Source: Micropterix aruncella
Taxonomy: Eukaryota > Arthropoda > Insecta > Lepidoptera > Micropterigidae
Assembly: GCA_944548615.1 (NCBI GenBank)
Contig: OX155980.1
Location: 55,611,903 to 55,675,902, forward strand
Direction of reading: 5' to 3'
Length of the DNA: 64,000 nt
Shown piece by piece: positions 23,060-34,110 of the stretch. The position numbers were made by a program, and so were the translations under genes. Each line of letters starts with the position of its first letter. Within the stretch, counting starts at the first letter, position 1. The notes beneath the pieces were generated by a model, which worked only from the letters and a program-made list of their open reading frames with translations, was not told the DNA's origin and ran no database searches.

Positions 23060-23720
23060 TTTTATAAGTGCAGCAGCCATGCCATGGTGATACTTAGAAC
23101 GGGCTATCATAATTGAATGCGTATATATTTTTTTATGTATGTGCTGTTGACCGTTAAGGAGTTCCCTCGTTCGAAGCCAACCCTGGGTGCCGCAGTCCAT
23201 GGTGAAACTTAGAACGGGCTGTCGTAATTGAATACATATACAAAATTTTGTGTCTGTGCTGTTGACCGTTAAAGAATTCCCTCGTCGGGAGCCACCCCTG
23301 GGTGCAGCAGCCATTTCACGATAAAACTTAGAATGGGCTGTCATAAATGAATGAGTATACAAAATTTGGGGTCTGTGCTGTTGACCGTTGAGGAGTTCCC
23401 TCGTCGGGAGCCAACCCAGGGTGTAGAATCAGGTCATGCTTACCATAAAAATAAATGAATTGTCATCGGAATTGAACTAACATGTAAATTTTCAATTTCC
23501 TATGTTATTTTTTGAGGAGTTCCCTCAATTCTTCATGGATTTCATCATCAGAGCAGGATTTTGATTAAAATGGGACTAATCTGTGAGTATATTCTTTCGA
23601 ATAAAAAAAGAATTTTCCAAATCGGTTCATAAATGGCAGAGTTCTGAGGTAGCAAATATATAAAAAAAAGATATAATCGAATTGATAACCTCCTCCTTTT
23701 TTTGAAGTCATTTAAAAATG
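23060..23720. repeat. Dispersed repeat with ~117-bp tandem units
   Basis: GTGCTGTTGACCGTTAAGGA-type sequence recurs at 23141, 23256 and 23375 with full ~117-base units (CAGCAGCCAT..., TTAGAACGGGCTGTC...). A non-tandem arm to about 23720 follows and ends with an AACCTCCTCC + T-run + GAAGTCA motif, which I recall as widespread in insect genomes (from memory). A minus-strand open frame over the units is a by-product of the repetition. Confidence 0.75.
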
Positions 23721-24089
23721 CAGTCAATGGGGAACGTTCCGATGTCAATCAACATATGAATACATTCAAGCGTTTTTAAATAAGAAGGGATCAAAAACCA
23801 TCCAATCCACTGGCAAAATAGAACCGCAGGCAAAAAGTTTCTTGTTTTTTTTAAATTATATATAAAATAAACAACTAAAAACATAGGATGGTTTATATTT
23901 GATCAATTTATCTAAGTTGTTAAATGCCTATCTTGTTAACTTGCACCGACATCCATGAGTCGGTTCTGTAAAATGGAACAGGGCATCTTCGTACAAGCTC
24001 GATCTATTCTCTATCTCGATCTATACCCGATACGTATTTCACAAAATTTCAAATTTCTCAAATCGTTCAACTTATCGTTTTTATTGCAG
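23721..24089. other. Abl intron, 3' end before exon
   Basis: No feature other than the pyrimidine-rich TTTTTATTGCAG acceptor at 24078-24089. Confidence 0.6.
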
Positions 24090-24366
24090 GGATCTGGCCG
24101 CTCGCAACTGTCTCGTTGGTGAAAATCACTTGGTAAAGGTGGCAGATTTTGGGCTGGCCCGCCTCATGCGAGACGACACTTACACAGCTCATGCCGGTGC
24201 CAAGTTTCCTATCAAGTGGACCGCACCGGAGGGACTCGCTTATAACAAGTTCTCTACAAAATCTGACGTGTGGGCGTTCGGCATTCTACTGTGGGAAATT
24301 GCCACCTATGGCATGTCACCTTATCCGGGCGTTGATCTTACCGATGTGTACCATATGCTGGAAAAG
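24090..24366 (+). CDS. Abl: Abl tyrosine kinase, exon: catalytic and activation loops
   Basis: 277 bp; completes [20 protein letters not shown] (catalytic Asp and Asn), DFGLARLM (metal Asp; Ala as in Drosophila where vertebrates have Ser), [16 protein letters not shown] with the activation-loop Tyr, [40 protein letters not shown], ending in HMLEK at the donor GTGAAC. Intron phase is 0 on the right. All catalytic residues of an active kinase are present. Confidence 0.97.
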
Positions 24367-25518
24367 GTGAACTTTTGATGTAGTCATTTTTTAATATGCT
24401 ACGAGCACACGGGCGACAGGACTGTTGGCACGAGAACGTCACTCGTCTGCTCGTGTATGCCTATGATTTGTACTTAGCACATTTAAGTTTTCTAGCCCTT
24501 CCTGAGGCCTGAAATTCTGGTGGTATTTTCTTCTGCGTAATTTTATACCATACCGACTAGAATCATTTTTCTTGGATTTTATTTAGTTACCTATAGCCAT
24601 CCCTTTCGCTCGGTATGGCGGCGTCTCGCTCGCACGTCGCTGTACCGCTGTATAATTAGTATAGCATGTTTTTTCCGTCGCCCAGTCGTTTGCTTGTTTC
24701 CATGGTAAGCACTTAAGCTGCCCGGTCTCTGGTCTCTGGTTTACTTTGTTGTCTTGGGGGTATCCATATGAAGTGTAGCTACAGGGTAATATAATTAATA
24801 CTAGATATAGTATCTAATTTTTTTTTGCAATCGGATGGCATAAGTAGCGTCCCATTTCTGAAAGGCAACAATTTAACGTTTCTAATTTAGATTTTATTAG
24901 GTGCATTGGAGACTGGGCCCCGCAGCCTAGATGCACTATGACCTCTGCAGATCTTTTATGCCTTTGTTTATTTACAATTCATTCCTTTTGCTTTCTACAA
25001 ACTCTAGTGTCTTTGAGAGAATTATGTCCTTACAGTTGTCGGCTCCTTAATTGCATTAGCGGATCGCACTCCCACTGAAAGCAGTGCGACGTTTCCACTT
25101 CTTTAAGGCAAAATGTCAATAGTTTGTTCTTCGATAGTTCCATCCAACGTAGATGCTTATTCTTGAGCCGTAACGACTCCTGTGAGTATGCTGGTTCCTT
25201 AGTTTTAGCAGCTTGAAAGTAATCTTATGCAAATTACAAATTAAACTGCAATTGTAGTTCCTCCTCTGTTCCAGAATGTCCCAATTTCAACAGATATTTA
25301 TTAATTCTATTTTGAAACTCAATATTTTGTCAAATTTTAGCTGGTTTTTCATGTTTATTGTACATTTGGTGACTAGTGAGAAATTGATTCCACATTATCA
25401 ATTATATTATCTGGCTGATATATAGTCTGGCGAAAACCTACACCAAAAACCACATACAGGAATTATAAAACAGCCGATACCTTTTGGTTTCGCAAAATTC
25501 AGTGTTTCGTACTATACA
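24367..25518. other. Abl intron, left part
   Basis: A GC-richer stretch at about 24385-24690 has an imperfect inverted repeat (CGAGCACACGGGCGAC with GTCACTCGTCTGCTCG) and may be a small repeat. The rest has nothing I recognise. Confidence 0.4.
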
Positions 25519-26080
25519 GTAAAACCAGAATTATCCGGATGCAGATTATCCAGGATACGGATTATCGGGGATGGCAGAGGCGGTAAATTCCAAGCTTAAA
25601 ACATATTTTTGTACCTGCATTATATTAATTTTTTTATTTTCAATCTGCGTCTATACTTACTTGCCTGGTTTTTCCTAGTTTATTGGTAGGTAATGCAATT
25701 GAAGAACTTTGTTTATTTTAATATTCACTTGACTATCGACACCCAGCCTATTTTCGCAGACAAATCATATTTTCATCTTGGGAATTTTCGTCGCGTTCCG
25801 TTTAAAAAATACAAATATGAGTTCACAGAACAAAATGCGGAAACATTTTTATAAAAAATGGAAATTTTGTGTAAACACGAAAAAGGCAAAACTGTTGCAT
25901 TATTATGCAGACTTTTTGAAGTGAAAAACTAGACCGTAGGCGTACGCAACATTAAGACAGCAACAAATGTGTGGTGTGAATGCAGTTGTATATCTGATAT
26001 ATTTACATGCATATTTGCAAATACATATTACAAAAATAGAGAATATTTGTGATTTTCAGTTATCCAGGGTCCTTCCGTTC
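25519..26080 (+). mobile_element. Degraded pogo/Tigger-like DNA transposon fragment
   Basis: The left end CAGTAAAACCAGAATTATCCG at 25519-25539 matches the terminal repeat style of Tigger/pogo elements (CAGTaaAACC..gATTATCCG). It is followed by a repeated GATTATC segment and, after 25800, a basic KKWKFCVNTKKAKLLHYY-type reading that could be a transposase N-terminus remnant. A weak opposite end may be TCAGTTATCCAGGG near 26058. The family call rests on the end sequence. Confidence 0.5.
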
Positions 26081-27285
26081 CCATGGATCCATGGGAAATC
26101 TTGCAAATGTGATATTTTAAATTGTATACTTATGATTCTTTGTTATAGTGTATCATACATTCGATTTACATTGATTAGTATTAAACCCAAACTTTTGGAT
26201 TAGAAATTGGGAAAACAGTATAATAAAATAAATATATCTATTTCAGTGAATCAACTATTTGTATATTTTGCACTATATTTTATGTATGGTTGCACACTTA
26301 AAGCATTTTTATAATGATGTTATGGATATGAGCAAAGCGGTTTTGTACATAGGAAACATTTTGGCTTCGTGACATTTAGGGATGTGAATACTGTTGCTGA
26401 TTTTAGCTCTTCTGCAACCTTTCTGCACAACTTGTATGGAACTATGTTTTTCTTCGGTAATCTTATTGATTGCACGCAAGTCCTTGCAATTATGCCTCCA
26501 ATTTTTTGCTTTGTACTCACTGCAAAATAAAAAAAATATAAAAAAAGTGTAACAGCTATACTTAACTATACTTAGCTATAGTTAAAAACATTTTCACTCC
26601 CCAGCTCGTATGGCCGTCGTATTTCTACTAATATAATACCCGGATTTTTGAAAACCTTATTTATAATCATTGATATTGTTACCCCCTAATAATATTTCCC
26701 ATTGTACATTATAGGGTGCAAGAATCACTTATGTAACCCTTACCGTTGCAGAGTTATAACTGATTTTTTTGTGGCGCGATGTGAATTTTGAGACCCCTAT
26801 TCATCCCCTTCCCTGTTTGATGACGTAAGCACACAAACACCCAAGTTGAATAAACTTACCATCAGACGATGGTCTATTTTTAGAATATACACACCACTTT
26901 GCGGCGACTACCCTTGAGCGACGAGATATATTCGAATAGTCGCAGACACAAAAAAAGCCAATCATCGCTGACTCTAGCGGGACCTCAGTTTGGGCAGCCT
27001 TTTCAAAAGAAGTTTTCGCTACAAAATGGATTATAATTCTTCGATCAATCTCTTTTGCCTTTTAAAAATCGCCTAACTTACACAAACACGTCTAACTTAA
27101 ACGCATGTTAAAAACTATATACGAAATTCACCCATATGAAGCTAATAAGTGACAAGGGAAAAATTGCGACCAATGGTTCCAAGTTGCTTATAAAATTCAT
27201 AGATTCCGCTTACTTTTTCATCACACTTAATGCAATCTTCTATTTTGACAAACTTCGAATCTCGTGTCGAACTACGATTGTACTG
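26081..27285. other. Intron spacer, no recognised element
   Basis: About 1.2 kb, AT-rich with a more balanced stretch at 26760-27010. I see no motif-bearing frame. A minus-strand open frame at 26320-26520 has no recognised domain. Confidence 0.45.
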
Positions 27286-27496
27286 CTAAGATAAAAAACG
27301 AATTTACTGCGTGATTTTTGTAGCATCCGACGTTTCGGCGACGTTGCAGCCGCCGTTATCTAGGGTAGACTGAAAGAGCTGTCATTCCATTTTTACGCGG
27401 GTAGGCCGCATATCGCATACCAGACAACGGCGGCTGTAGCGTCGCCAAAACGTCGGGTGCTACAAAATTCACGCGGTAAATTTGTTTTTTATCTTA
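27286..27496. repeat. Foldback element A (long hairpin)
   Basis: The left arm runs AAGATAAAAAACGAATTTA through GTAGCATCCGACGTTTCGG to GCCGCCGTT. The right arm is its reverse complement (AACGGCGGCTGTAGC ... TTTTTTATCTTA) with about 90% match by eye. The loop holds a TCTAGGGTAGACTG segment also present near 5175. A related hairpin is at 28533-28706. Confidence 0.9.
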
Positions 27497-28532
27497 TTTA
27501 TAATGTCAAATAACCGCGATAGTGTCCAATTTCATATTACTGCTGTCGCTAAATTGATTTTATTTATTATGCACCGATACATTGGTTGGAGCTCATTATC
27601 ACATTTAAAAAAGAACTTATGCATGTTAAAGCGTTAAAAAAATCACACATACTAATCATTGCTGTTTCCGATATTATTGAAAGACAACTGAAATCAGTTC
27701 TCTCCATGTAACATTTTTTTGTTGGCACTGTTATATTTTTTGCCTGTTTTGGATCCCAGCATCCTTCATGGTCATATGACGAGCAATTGTAACATTCAAT
27801 TCCTCCTTCATCAGTTTTATTTTCTATTTCTAAAAAATAATTTCATGTTAGTTATTAAAAAATATAGCAACTTTTTTTTAATACCTTTTGCCGTAGCGTA
27901 GAATATAAATTGAAAAATTAGTATATATCCAATGCGAAACATATTTTTTTTTGTGGAACCGTGTTTATATAATGCAGACATGTATGTGCGATGCAAAGTT
28001 TGGTTCTATACTGACTGACTGATTTGCATTCTGCTTCATTCGAGCGAGTCTAATTGTAAAAATTTCACCACCTTCAATTATTTTCACAACATAGCAATGA
28101 TATTTTCATAACTCATAATTTTGTTTGCGTGCGTAGGGAAATATTTTGCGCTGCACATTTGTCGCATTTTGCTTGAGGATTAAATTAAAATTTGTTAATA
28201 TAAGTGCAAACCCATGCGAAACAATATTTTTATCTTTAGTGCTGTGTTTTTTCCATTGTTTATTCACAGGTGTTGTTGAATAGCATTGTATCATTTATGG
28301 GGAAAACTGTATAATGAACACAAAAGCGGAAAAGGTTATGCTATATATGTCTGGTTTTGCTCTCACATTCCATATAGAAGCCACTTTTGTTAATTTCTCT
28401 ATATATCCGCCATAACATCACCCACCGCAGGCAACTCCACCTGTAAGAGGTATAACTTCTTTCCTACCTGATACTCCCTGAGGCTTTCCAACATCTGCAA
28501 TAAAATCGAAAACTATCGCGGTCGTTTGACAA
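27497..28532. other. Intron spacer, nothing recognised
   Basis: About 1 kb of AT-rich intron. Open frames are short with no motif. Confidence 0.5.
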
Positions 28533-28706
28533 TATAAATAGGATAAAAAACGAATTTACCGCGTGAAATTTGTAGCACCCGATGTTTCAGTGACGTTGCG
28601 ACAATGGCGGCTGATGTTTCGGTGACGACAACGGCGGCTGCAACGTCACCGAAACGTCGGGTGCTACAAATTTCATGCGGTAAATTCGTTTTCTATCCTA
28701 TTTATA
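28533..28706. repeat. Foldback element B, relative of 27286-27496
   Basis: Starts TATAAATAGGATAAAAAACG and ends in the reverse complement at 28696-28706. The middle repeats the CGGTGACG and GCGGCTG words, partly in tandem. Same family as foldback A (shared GAATTTACCGCGTGAAATTTGT core), with the right arm better kept than the left. Confidence 0.88.
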
Positions 28707-28714
28707 ATCTGCAA

Positions 28715-28990
28715 TAGAGTTGTTTATAAAGATCTACAAGGCATATGTGAGACCTATTCTCGATGATGACTATCAGCTCTTGAACCCCTACTTATGCAAA
28801 GATGTAGATATCCTGGAAAAGGTGCAGTGAAAGGCAACCAAAATTCCAGTCTGCCTGAAGAATCGCCTGGAATTACTTTGACAGACCTTTTCTCAAACAA
28901 AGAAGACAAAGAGGAGATATTTCAAGAGTATATATTTCAGATCCAATTCCATAGTAGCCTTCAGTTCAAGTTTAAAAAACATACTAAATA
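28715..28990 (+). pseudogene. CR1/Rex-like LINE C-terminal fragment
   Basis: Plus-strand reading LFIKIYKAYVRPILDDDYQL, LLNPYLCKDVDILEKVQ-stop-KATK matches the usual YKTLVRPILEYASPVWSP ... DIDLLEKVQRRATK block after the reverse transcriptase. An in-frame stop after VQ and later frameshifts show decay. Confidence 0.8.
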
Positions 28991-29296
28991 AACAATCTGC
29001 TATTATACTTCAAATTTGAATTATACTTCAATTTGAATTATAATATTATACTTCAAATTTTGCTTCATCTCTAGCATTTCCTCTACCAATTCTATCAGTT
29101 TTTTAACTGAGTGCATTCTCTATCAATATTATCTTTTTGCATCTTTTGACCCCCCTCCCCCTCATTTAATTGTATTTAACTGCTCTGTATTTCGGTGCTT
29201 ATTGATGATTAAATTATTATTATTTTCATACATGTTTAAAATTGGTTTGTGCAACTCTGCTAGTTATGTTACGTTGATGACTATTGCCTTTTGTAG
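28991..29296. other. Abl intron, 3' end
   Basis: AT-rich; TTTTGTAG acceptor at 29289-29296. A direct repeat ATTATACTTCAAATTTGAATTATA-like segment occurs near 29000-29060. Confidence 0.6.
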
Positions 29297-29447
29297 GGTT
29301 ATCGCATGGAGTGCCCTCCAGGCTGCCCTCCAGCGATACACGAGCTGATGTGTGGTTGTTGGCAATGGGCTCCTCAAGATCGTCCTACTTTCCGCGAGAT
29401 TCAACACGCCCTGGAGCACATGTTTCAGGACAATTCCATAACTGAAG
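29297..29447 (+). CDS. Abl: Abl tyrosine kinase, exon: end of kinase C-lobe
   Basis: 151 bp. It joins EK|GYRMECPPGCPPAIHELM, CGCWQWAPQDRPTFREI and QHALEHMFQDNSITE, the last helices of the kinase domain. GYRME is the insect form of the vertebrate DYRME, and the RP of the usual ERP is CP here, a small local change. It leaves the frame with one base (G|AG = Glu). The donor is GTAACT. Confidence 0.96.
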
Positions 29448-29720
29448 GTAACTGGCTGATTCTATTATGGTTGTATGTAAATGCATTTGCGATCATCCTT
29501 TTATTAAACATGCAGATTAAATATGGACATGGAAATACTATGCATTTTGGTGATAGTAAACGTTGCTTTGCGCTGCCGTTGCTGCGAATAGATGGATTGC
29601 GTTTCTGCTTCGAGTCTTGTGTTTAGATTTTGGCATTTTTCAATGCAACCGGGCACCAAGAACCTATTTATTGGCAATTAATCTATTGTTCTAAATTATA
29701 TTAATCTTTTCTTATTCCAG

Positions 29721-30021
29721 AGGTTGAGAAGCAACTGCAGGAAACCATCGTCACTCCGATTTCCAGCGGTGGCACACCCCAAATGTCGACGAAAAAACAT
29801 CAACACCTGGGTCCACTGCTGCCCTCAACTTCGTCGACATCCTCCTCTCTAGCCGATACTTCTCTCATGACTGGAGAATCATGTCAACCATCCGGTATAC
29901 TCACTGGCACTTCGAGATTGAGCACATTTGCTGCCGCTACTACTACTAAAGTAAATGTGCAAATGAGAAGGCCTACAAACAAAAGAGGAAAGCAGGCGCC
30001 AACTCCGCCTAAGAGAACTAG
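29721..30021 (+). CDS. Abl: Abl tyrosine kinase, exon: post-kinase linker
   Basis: 301 bp, TATTCCAG acceptor and GTAAAA donor. Reads EVEKQLQETIVTPISSGGTP, KKHQHLGPLLPSTSSTSSS, then a Ser/Thr-rich segment, and the conserved basic-proline motif KRGKQAPTPPKRT that is also in vertebrate ABL (APTPPKRSS), a nuclear-localisation/SH3-ligand type region. Low complexity otherwise. Confidence 0.95.
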
Positions 30022-30439
30022 GTAAAATATTACTTTCAAAAATTGAATTTTAACTGGATCTTCTGGTGCTATGTCCGCTGCTGAACATTGGCTATTGCAA
30101 CTTTATTGGCCACCTCTCGAAACATGGATGTATATATTAATACAAACCGGGCTGCCATGGAATTAACATTCTCGTAGATTACAGAGCAAAGATGTTTCTC
30201 CTCATCCTGGACCTTTTCTTCTGGCTATTTTAAATTAAATTTTTAGATGCATTCGAGTTTGCAGACCTTTATTGTCCTCGATATTTCTCTATTATTCTTC
30301 AAACGCTTTAAGACATCCTCATTCCTGACTCCTTTAACTCAGCAGTATCCTCCTGTAGACTCGCATCTTTTATCAGTCTTCATTATCAATCTTATGCAGT
30401 CGAATTCTGTTTAGCTATAACTAAAAGTGTGTTTCAGGC
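30022..30439. other. Abl intron with a small LINE 3'-end remnant
   Basis: At about 30137-30163, ACAAACCGGGCTGCCATGGAATT resembles (rather exactly) the sequence of the R2-like LINE 3' UTR at about 9813-9837, so a small tail fragment of that family is probably here. The TGTCCGCTGCTGAACATTGG at 30070-30090 recalls a common insect LINE segment (memory). Confidence 0.45.
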
Positions 30440-30600
30440 AGTTTATTGACTATCGTATATTTGATCATCAAAGGTGTTCAGCTTCAACCCATACTCGTCA
30501 CATATTCTTGTAACATTGTCAATAAGGAGCTGGAGCTCTTCCGCACTACTATCACTTATATTATTGATGTTTATCTTATTTTCCATGACCCCACTTTCGG
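30440..30600 (-). pseudogene. RTE-type LINE fragment (after the FADD block)
   Basis: Minus-strand reading GVMENKININNI then SAEELQLLIDNVTRICDEYG followed by LKLNT. This is the region around and after the YADD motif of RTE-type reverse transcriptases; the YADD itself appears lost (replaced by SDS-like sequence). Very short, dead. Confidence 0.7.
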
Positions 30601-31688
30601 ATTTATTAAAGTTGAACTCAGAGTAAAAATTGAAAGCAGATATAATAATATGCAACCCTGTCTGACTACACATCTCCAGAAATATTGTGGACAACCTTGA
30701 TATCCCTCTCTCTGCCTATTATAAAGAATCCTCGCGAATGGAGTGCCGCTTTATCTCACCGAAAGCTTCTCCGCTCTATCAGCGCATGGCTGTCCCTTCA
30801 GTTGATATGCTGGCAATAACTTGTTATCCATCCCTGGTCACAGCAGCGACGTTTTCTCTTACTCCTTTTCCGTGGAAGCTGAACTCTAGAATGTTTCACC
30901 GAATGTCAGAATAGCCCCCAAACATAACCAAGTTCAAGGCCTGGCTTAAGAAGCCTTTAAACCTAAAACCATAACATAACCAACCCTCATCCTCCCCTTC
31001 CTCGGATCCCTTTTCTTCCATCTTATATTTCCTGCCCTCTGCTCAAAGTTCAAAGTTCAAAGTTTATTTATTCCAAAAAACCCGGTAAGGGTATAGAACT
31101 TACAATTAATAAATACATTTTTTATAATATTCATATTTTAAATATATCATATATCTGGCAAAAATAAAATTAAATCACGTTAGAAATCTGAAAATCAATA
31201 AACTATACAAAATCAACCATTACATTGTCTAAATATTAAAAAGTCTGCGTCTATTTAATTTTAATAATTTCATTTATCTTTGGTATTATAATTTTTTTCA
31301 TAGTCTTCAGTTTAATTTATCAAAATATTTTTTATTTTGTATAGTTAATACAAAACTTGTGATATACCCTTAAGTTAAAGTTTAGTTGATAGAAAAAAAT
31401 ATATATACTGTTTATTATTATTATTATTATGTGCTCTCTTTGGTGCCAGTGTTAATACGCAAGTATTTGACATCTATTCTCTCTTGTTGGAGAATATTGA
31501 CCATATTTTTGTGTTTATCTGAAAGCTTTCTCAAAGTCTATAAAACACATGTAAACTGTGCGGTCAACATATCTACATCTCTAAATGCACTCCTCTAGTT
31601 CCTAGATTGTTTCTAGATTGTACTCTACATATTTGAATATTTCCCTAGGAGATTGGAATCTGATTCTGTTATTTTAATTTCCTTTCAG
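30601..31688. other. Abl intron with LINE tail-like repeat
   Basis: CTCAAAGTTCAAAGTTCAAAGT at about 31039-31060 is the reverse complement of a (TTTGAAC)n LINE tail, so a minus-strand LINE 3' end may begin here. A (TTA)n-like run is at about 31412-31430. Ends in TTTCCTTTCAG acceptor at 31678-31688. Confidence 0.5.
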
Positions 31689-31783
31689 CTTGCTATCGTC
31701 CTGCAGCTCCTTCCGCGAATCCCAATATCAATCAGAAGACATCTTGACGCCAACCAGCGTTGATGATAACATTGGAATTACTG
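31689..31783 (+). CDS. Abl: Abl tyrosine kinase, exon: Ser-rich linker
   Basis: 95 bp, between CTTTCAG and GTGAGA. With the split codon AG|C it reads SLLSSCSSFRESQYQSEDIL then TPTSVDDNIGIT. SSFRE follows the PTPPKRT motif of the previous exon exactly as in vertebrate ABL (PPKRSSSFRE), which supports the splice. It leaves one base (G). Confidence 0.93.
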
Positions 31784-31841
31784 GTGAGAATTTTTATTAT
31801 GTATTTAAATGAATATGGGATTTGTATTGGTTAGACTTTTT
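31784..31841. other. Abl intron start
   Basis: Short unremarkable segment between the donor and the TTAA-ended element. Confidence 0.6.
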
Positions 31842-32853
31842 TTAACCCCTCGAGTAGCGGCATAATTTCATGGCAGACTGCGGCAATTTATTGGAATTTC
31901 TTGCATAATCGCCGCGCTCGACAAAAAGTACTATAACTATGGAACTACTATAGCAATCATAAATAGAATAACTAACTGTGCAATGATCGCATTGAAATTT
32001 CGTATATAGAATATTGAAATCTCATTTTGTAAAACAATTATATAATTATGAATAAATATGAAAAAATCGAAAAAGTGAAAAAAACTCGGCATTTCTAAGT
32101 TGTACTTGTCTTACGGAAAAATACGGTACCCTATTTAGAAATTGTAAATTCTATCGTGATCTTTATTAGATTCAAAATCAATGGTAATATTTTGTTTTGC
32201 TTATTTACATACAAAAATATTTAGACTCATAAAAAGGCTCATAAAAACCAATATTTTTTTTATGATTTCTTGAAAAAAAATCTGAAAAAAAAATAACCTC
32301 ATCAATTTACAAATACGCCGAAAACATCATATATTTTAGCAAAAACCAAAATAATATGTATTTTGTCAACGAATTAGGCAGACATTTAGCATCTTTAGAG
32401 TTATTTAACGCAAAAAATTCAATAATTAGTAATGACGCCATACCGCACCCAATTTTTCATCTCAAAAATACAGGTAAAATTGGAATAAAATGTACATAAC
32501 ATCACTGAATTCGGTTGATAAAGTGTTTTAGAATCAAATTTACTTACATATCTATTCATATTCCAACTGAAAACACTAAAAAAAACTTCACAACCCAATG
32601 TCAGCCCAACGGCGACAAAACAGCGATGTTTGACAATTGAATTTTACCATAAATATCGGTTAAAATCACGCCCGACGTTATTCTAGCGTCCGCGTCTATG
32701 TATCTATGGTAATAATGAGACATGTTCGTATGGATTTTTAAGAAAATAATATTACTGTGCGCTCCGGGAGCAAGCCGCCAATTTTGGTCGTTATGTAGCC
32801 AACGGTGTTCTGATGTGCAACTAAATTTGGTCATTACGTAGCCAAAGGGTTAA
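31842..32853. mobile_element. TTAA-ended non-autonomous element
   Basis: Begins TTAACCCCTCGAGTAGCGG and ends ACGTAGCCAAAGGGTTAA. TTAA at both ends fits piggyBac-type target duplication, and CCC/GGG termini fit that group too. A second inner GTAGCCAACGG near 32797 shows a short repeat of the right end. 1012 bp with no transposase. Interior similarity to 18450-19949. Confidence 0.65.
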
Positions 32854-33388
32854 TATCATGCCTAATATTCGTTAAAAAGTATGAAAGCAGGCTGACGACC
32901 TGTATACAGATTAAATATCCTTTGTCCTAAAATTGATGAACAAAAAAACAGTTTTAATTCAATTCAAACAGTATTAGGGTCGAGGTATTTTTCACAAAGA
33001 TCATTGCCAAAGAATATTTAAAAGATTCAATTTTCCGTTGCAGTTTTTACACTACCGTTAAGATATATCATGTATCACAATATTGTATATTTATTATTTA
33101 ATTTATGATATTCATCAATATAGATACGTATTTTTTTTATAAAACAATTAAATAATTCATATTGTACCATTTATTCTCAGGTGTAGCAATTCATTAGTAA
33201 TTGTAAGTATTACATTTCTGTATTATCTGTTGTAAAAATTATCATACCTCTATTTAAAATATATATTTAACTAATATTCCTATATCTTGATTGTGTAGTT
33301 TGATGAATTCTTAGACGGTTTATCAATATTGTTTTATTTTTATTATGGTTGATCTTCCTTCAGCCCTTATACGAACATGTTTATGTTA
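32854..33388. other. Intron spacer, nothing recognised
   Basis: About 530 bases of AT-rich intron. Confidence 0.5.
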
Positions 33389-33408
33389 CGTGTGCGTGCG
33401 TGCGTGTG

Positions 33409-33444
<36 letters not shown>

Positions 33445-33463
33445 TGGGTGCGTGCGTGCGTGC
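33389..33463. repeat. (GTGC)n microsatellite
   Basis: About 18 imperfect CGTG/TGCG units followed by CATCCATC and CATACATACATA. The long Cys-Val-Arg open frames here are translations of the repeat, not genes. Confidence 0.95.
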
Positions 33464-34110
33464 ATCCATCCATACATACATAGACAAGGCATATTTAGCC
33501 AAAGGCATTCATTTGTATCCGGATTAAGCTGCTCTTTTTTTCTTTTAACAAGGGGAGAGCCTCAATTTTACACACACCCACATTTTGTCAGTATACTGGA
33601 AAGGGTTTAAGTCCAAATTTTTAGTAACGCAACCTAATTTATACTTTAAAAATCCTATTATGTACGAGAAAAAAACTGCCCAAGTCCCGAAATCATCCCT
33701 ATCTAGTTGAAGAAACATTTTCCCTATATCCATCAACCCTGGGGTCAGGGGGGGGGGGGGGAGGAAACAAGGTACCTGCTCCGGGTGGCAATTAAAAAAG
33801 GCGCCAAATTCTTGGGTTCCAAAAAAACCTATTTCACTTGCTGCACTTGCAGTAATTATCTCAAATGCTGAAGGGGAGGAGCACTAATGTCGAGTTTTTG
33901 TCCCGGCTTGGAAAAATCTTAGATCTGTGGCTGATATCCAAACAAAATATACTTATGATTACTTCTGGAAAAAGTTACAATTACATCACAGTCTTGATCG
34001 TCCTAGCCTGCACTATACGACATGATTCATGGACTCAGTTGTATTTACTTGGCAATTTTTCCTTGAACAAGATTGGATTTTGTCGTTGATACTGTATTTA
34101 GAAATAGGAC
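33464..34110. other. Intron spacer with a poly-G run
   Basis: A run of about 14 G at 33748-33761 within a GC-rich patch. No gene recognised. Confidence 0.5.

Noticed and set aside
23009..23362. 117-codon minus-strand ORF
   Set aside because: Spans tandem repeats; the internal similarity of the peptide follows the ~117-bp units.
33345..33527. Open frames with repeated Ala-Cys-Val-Arg
   Set aside because: They are readings of the (GTGC)n microsatellite.
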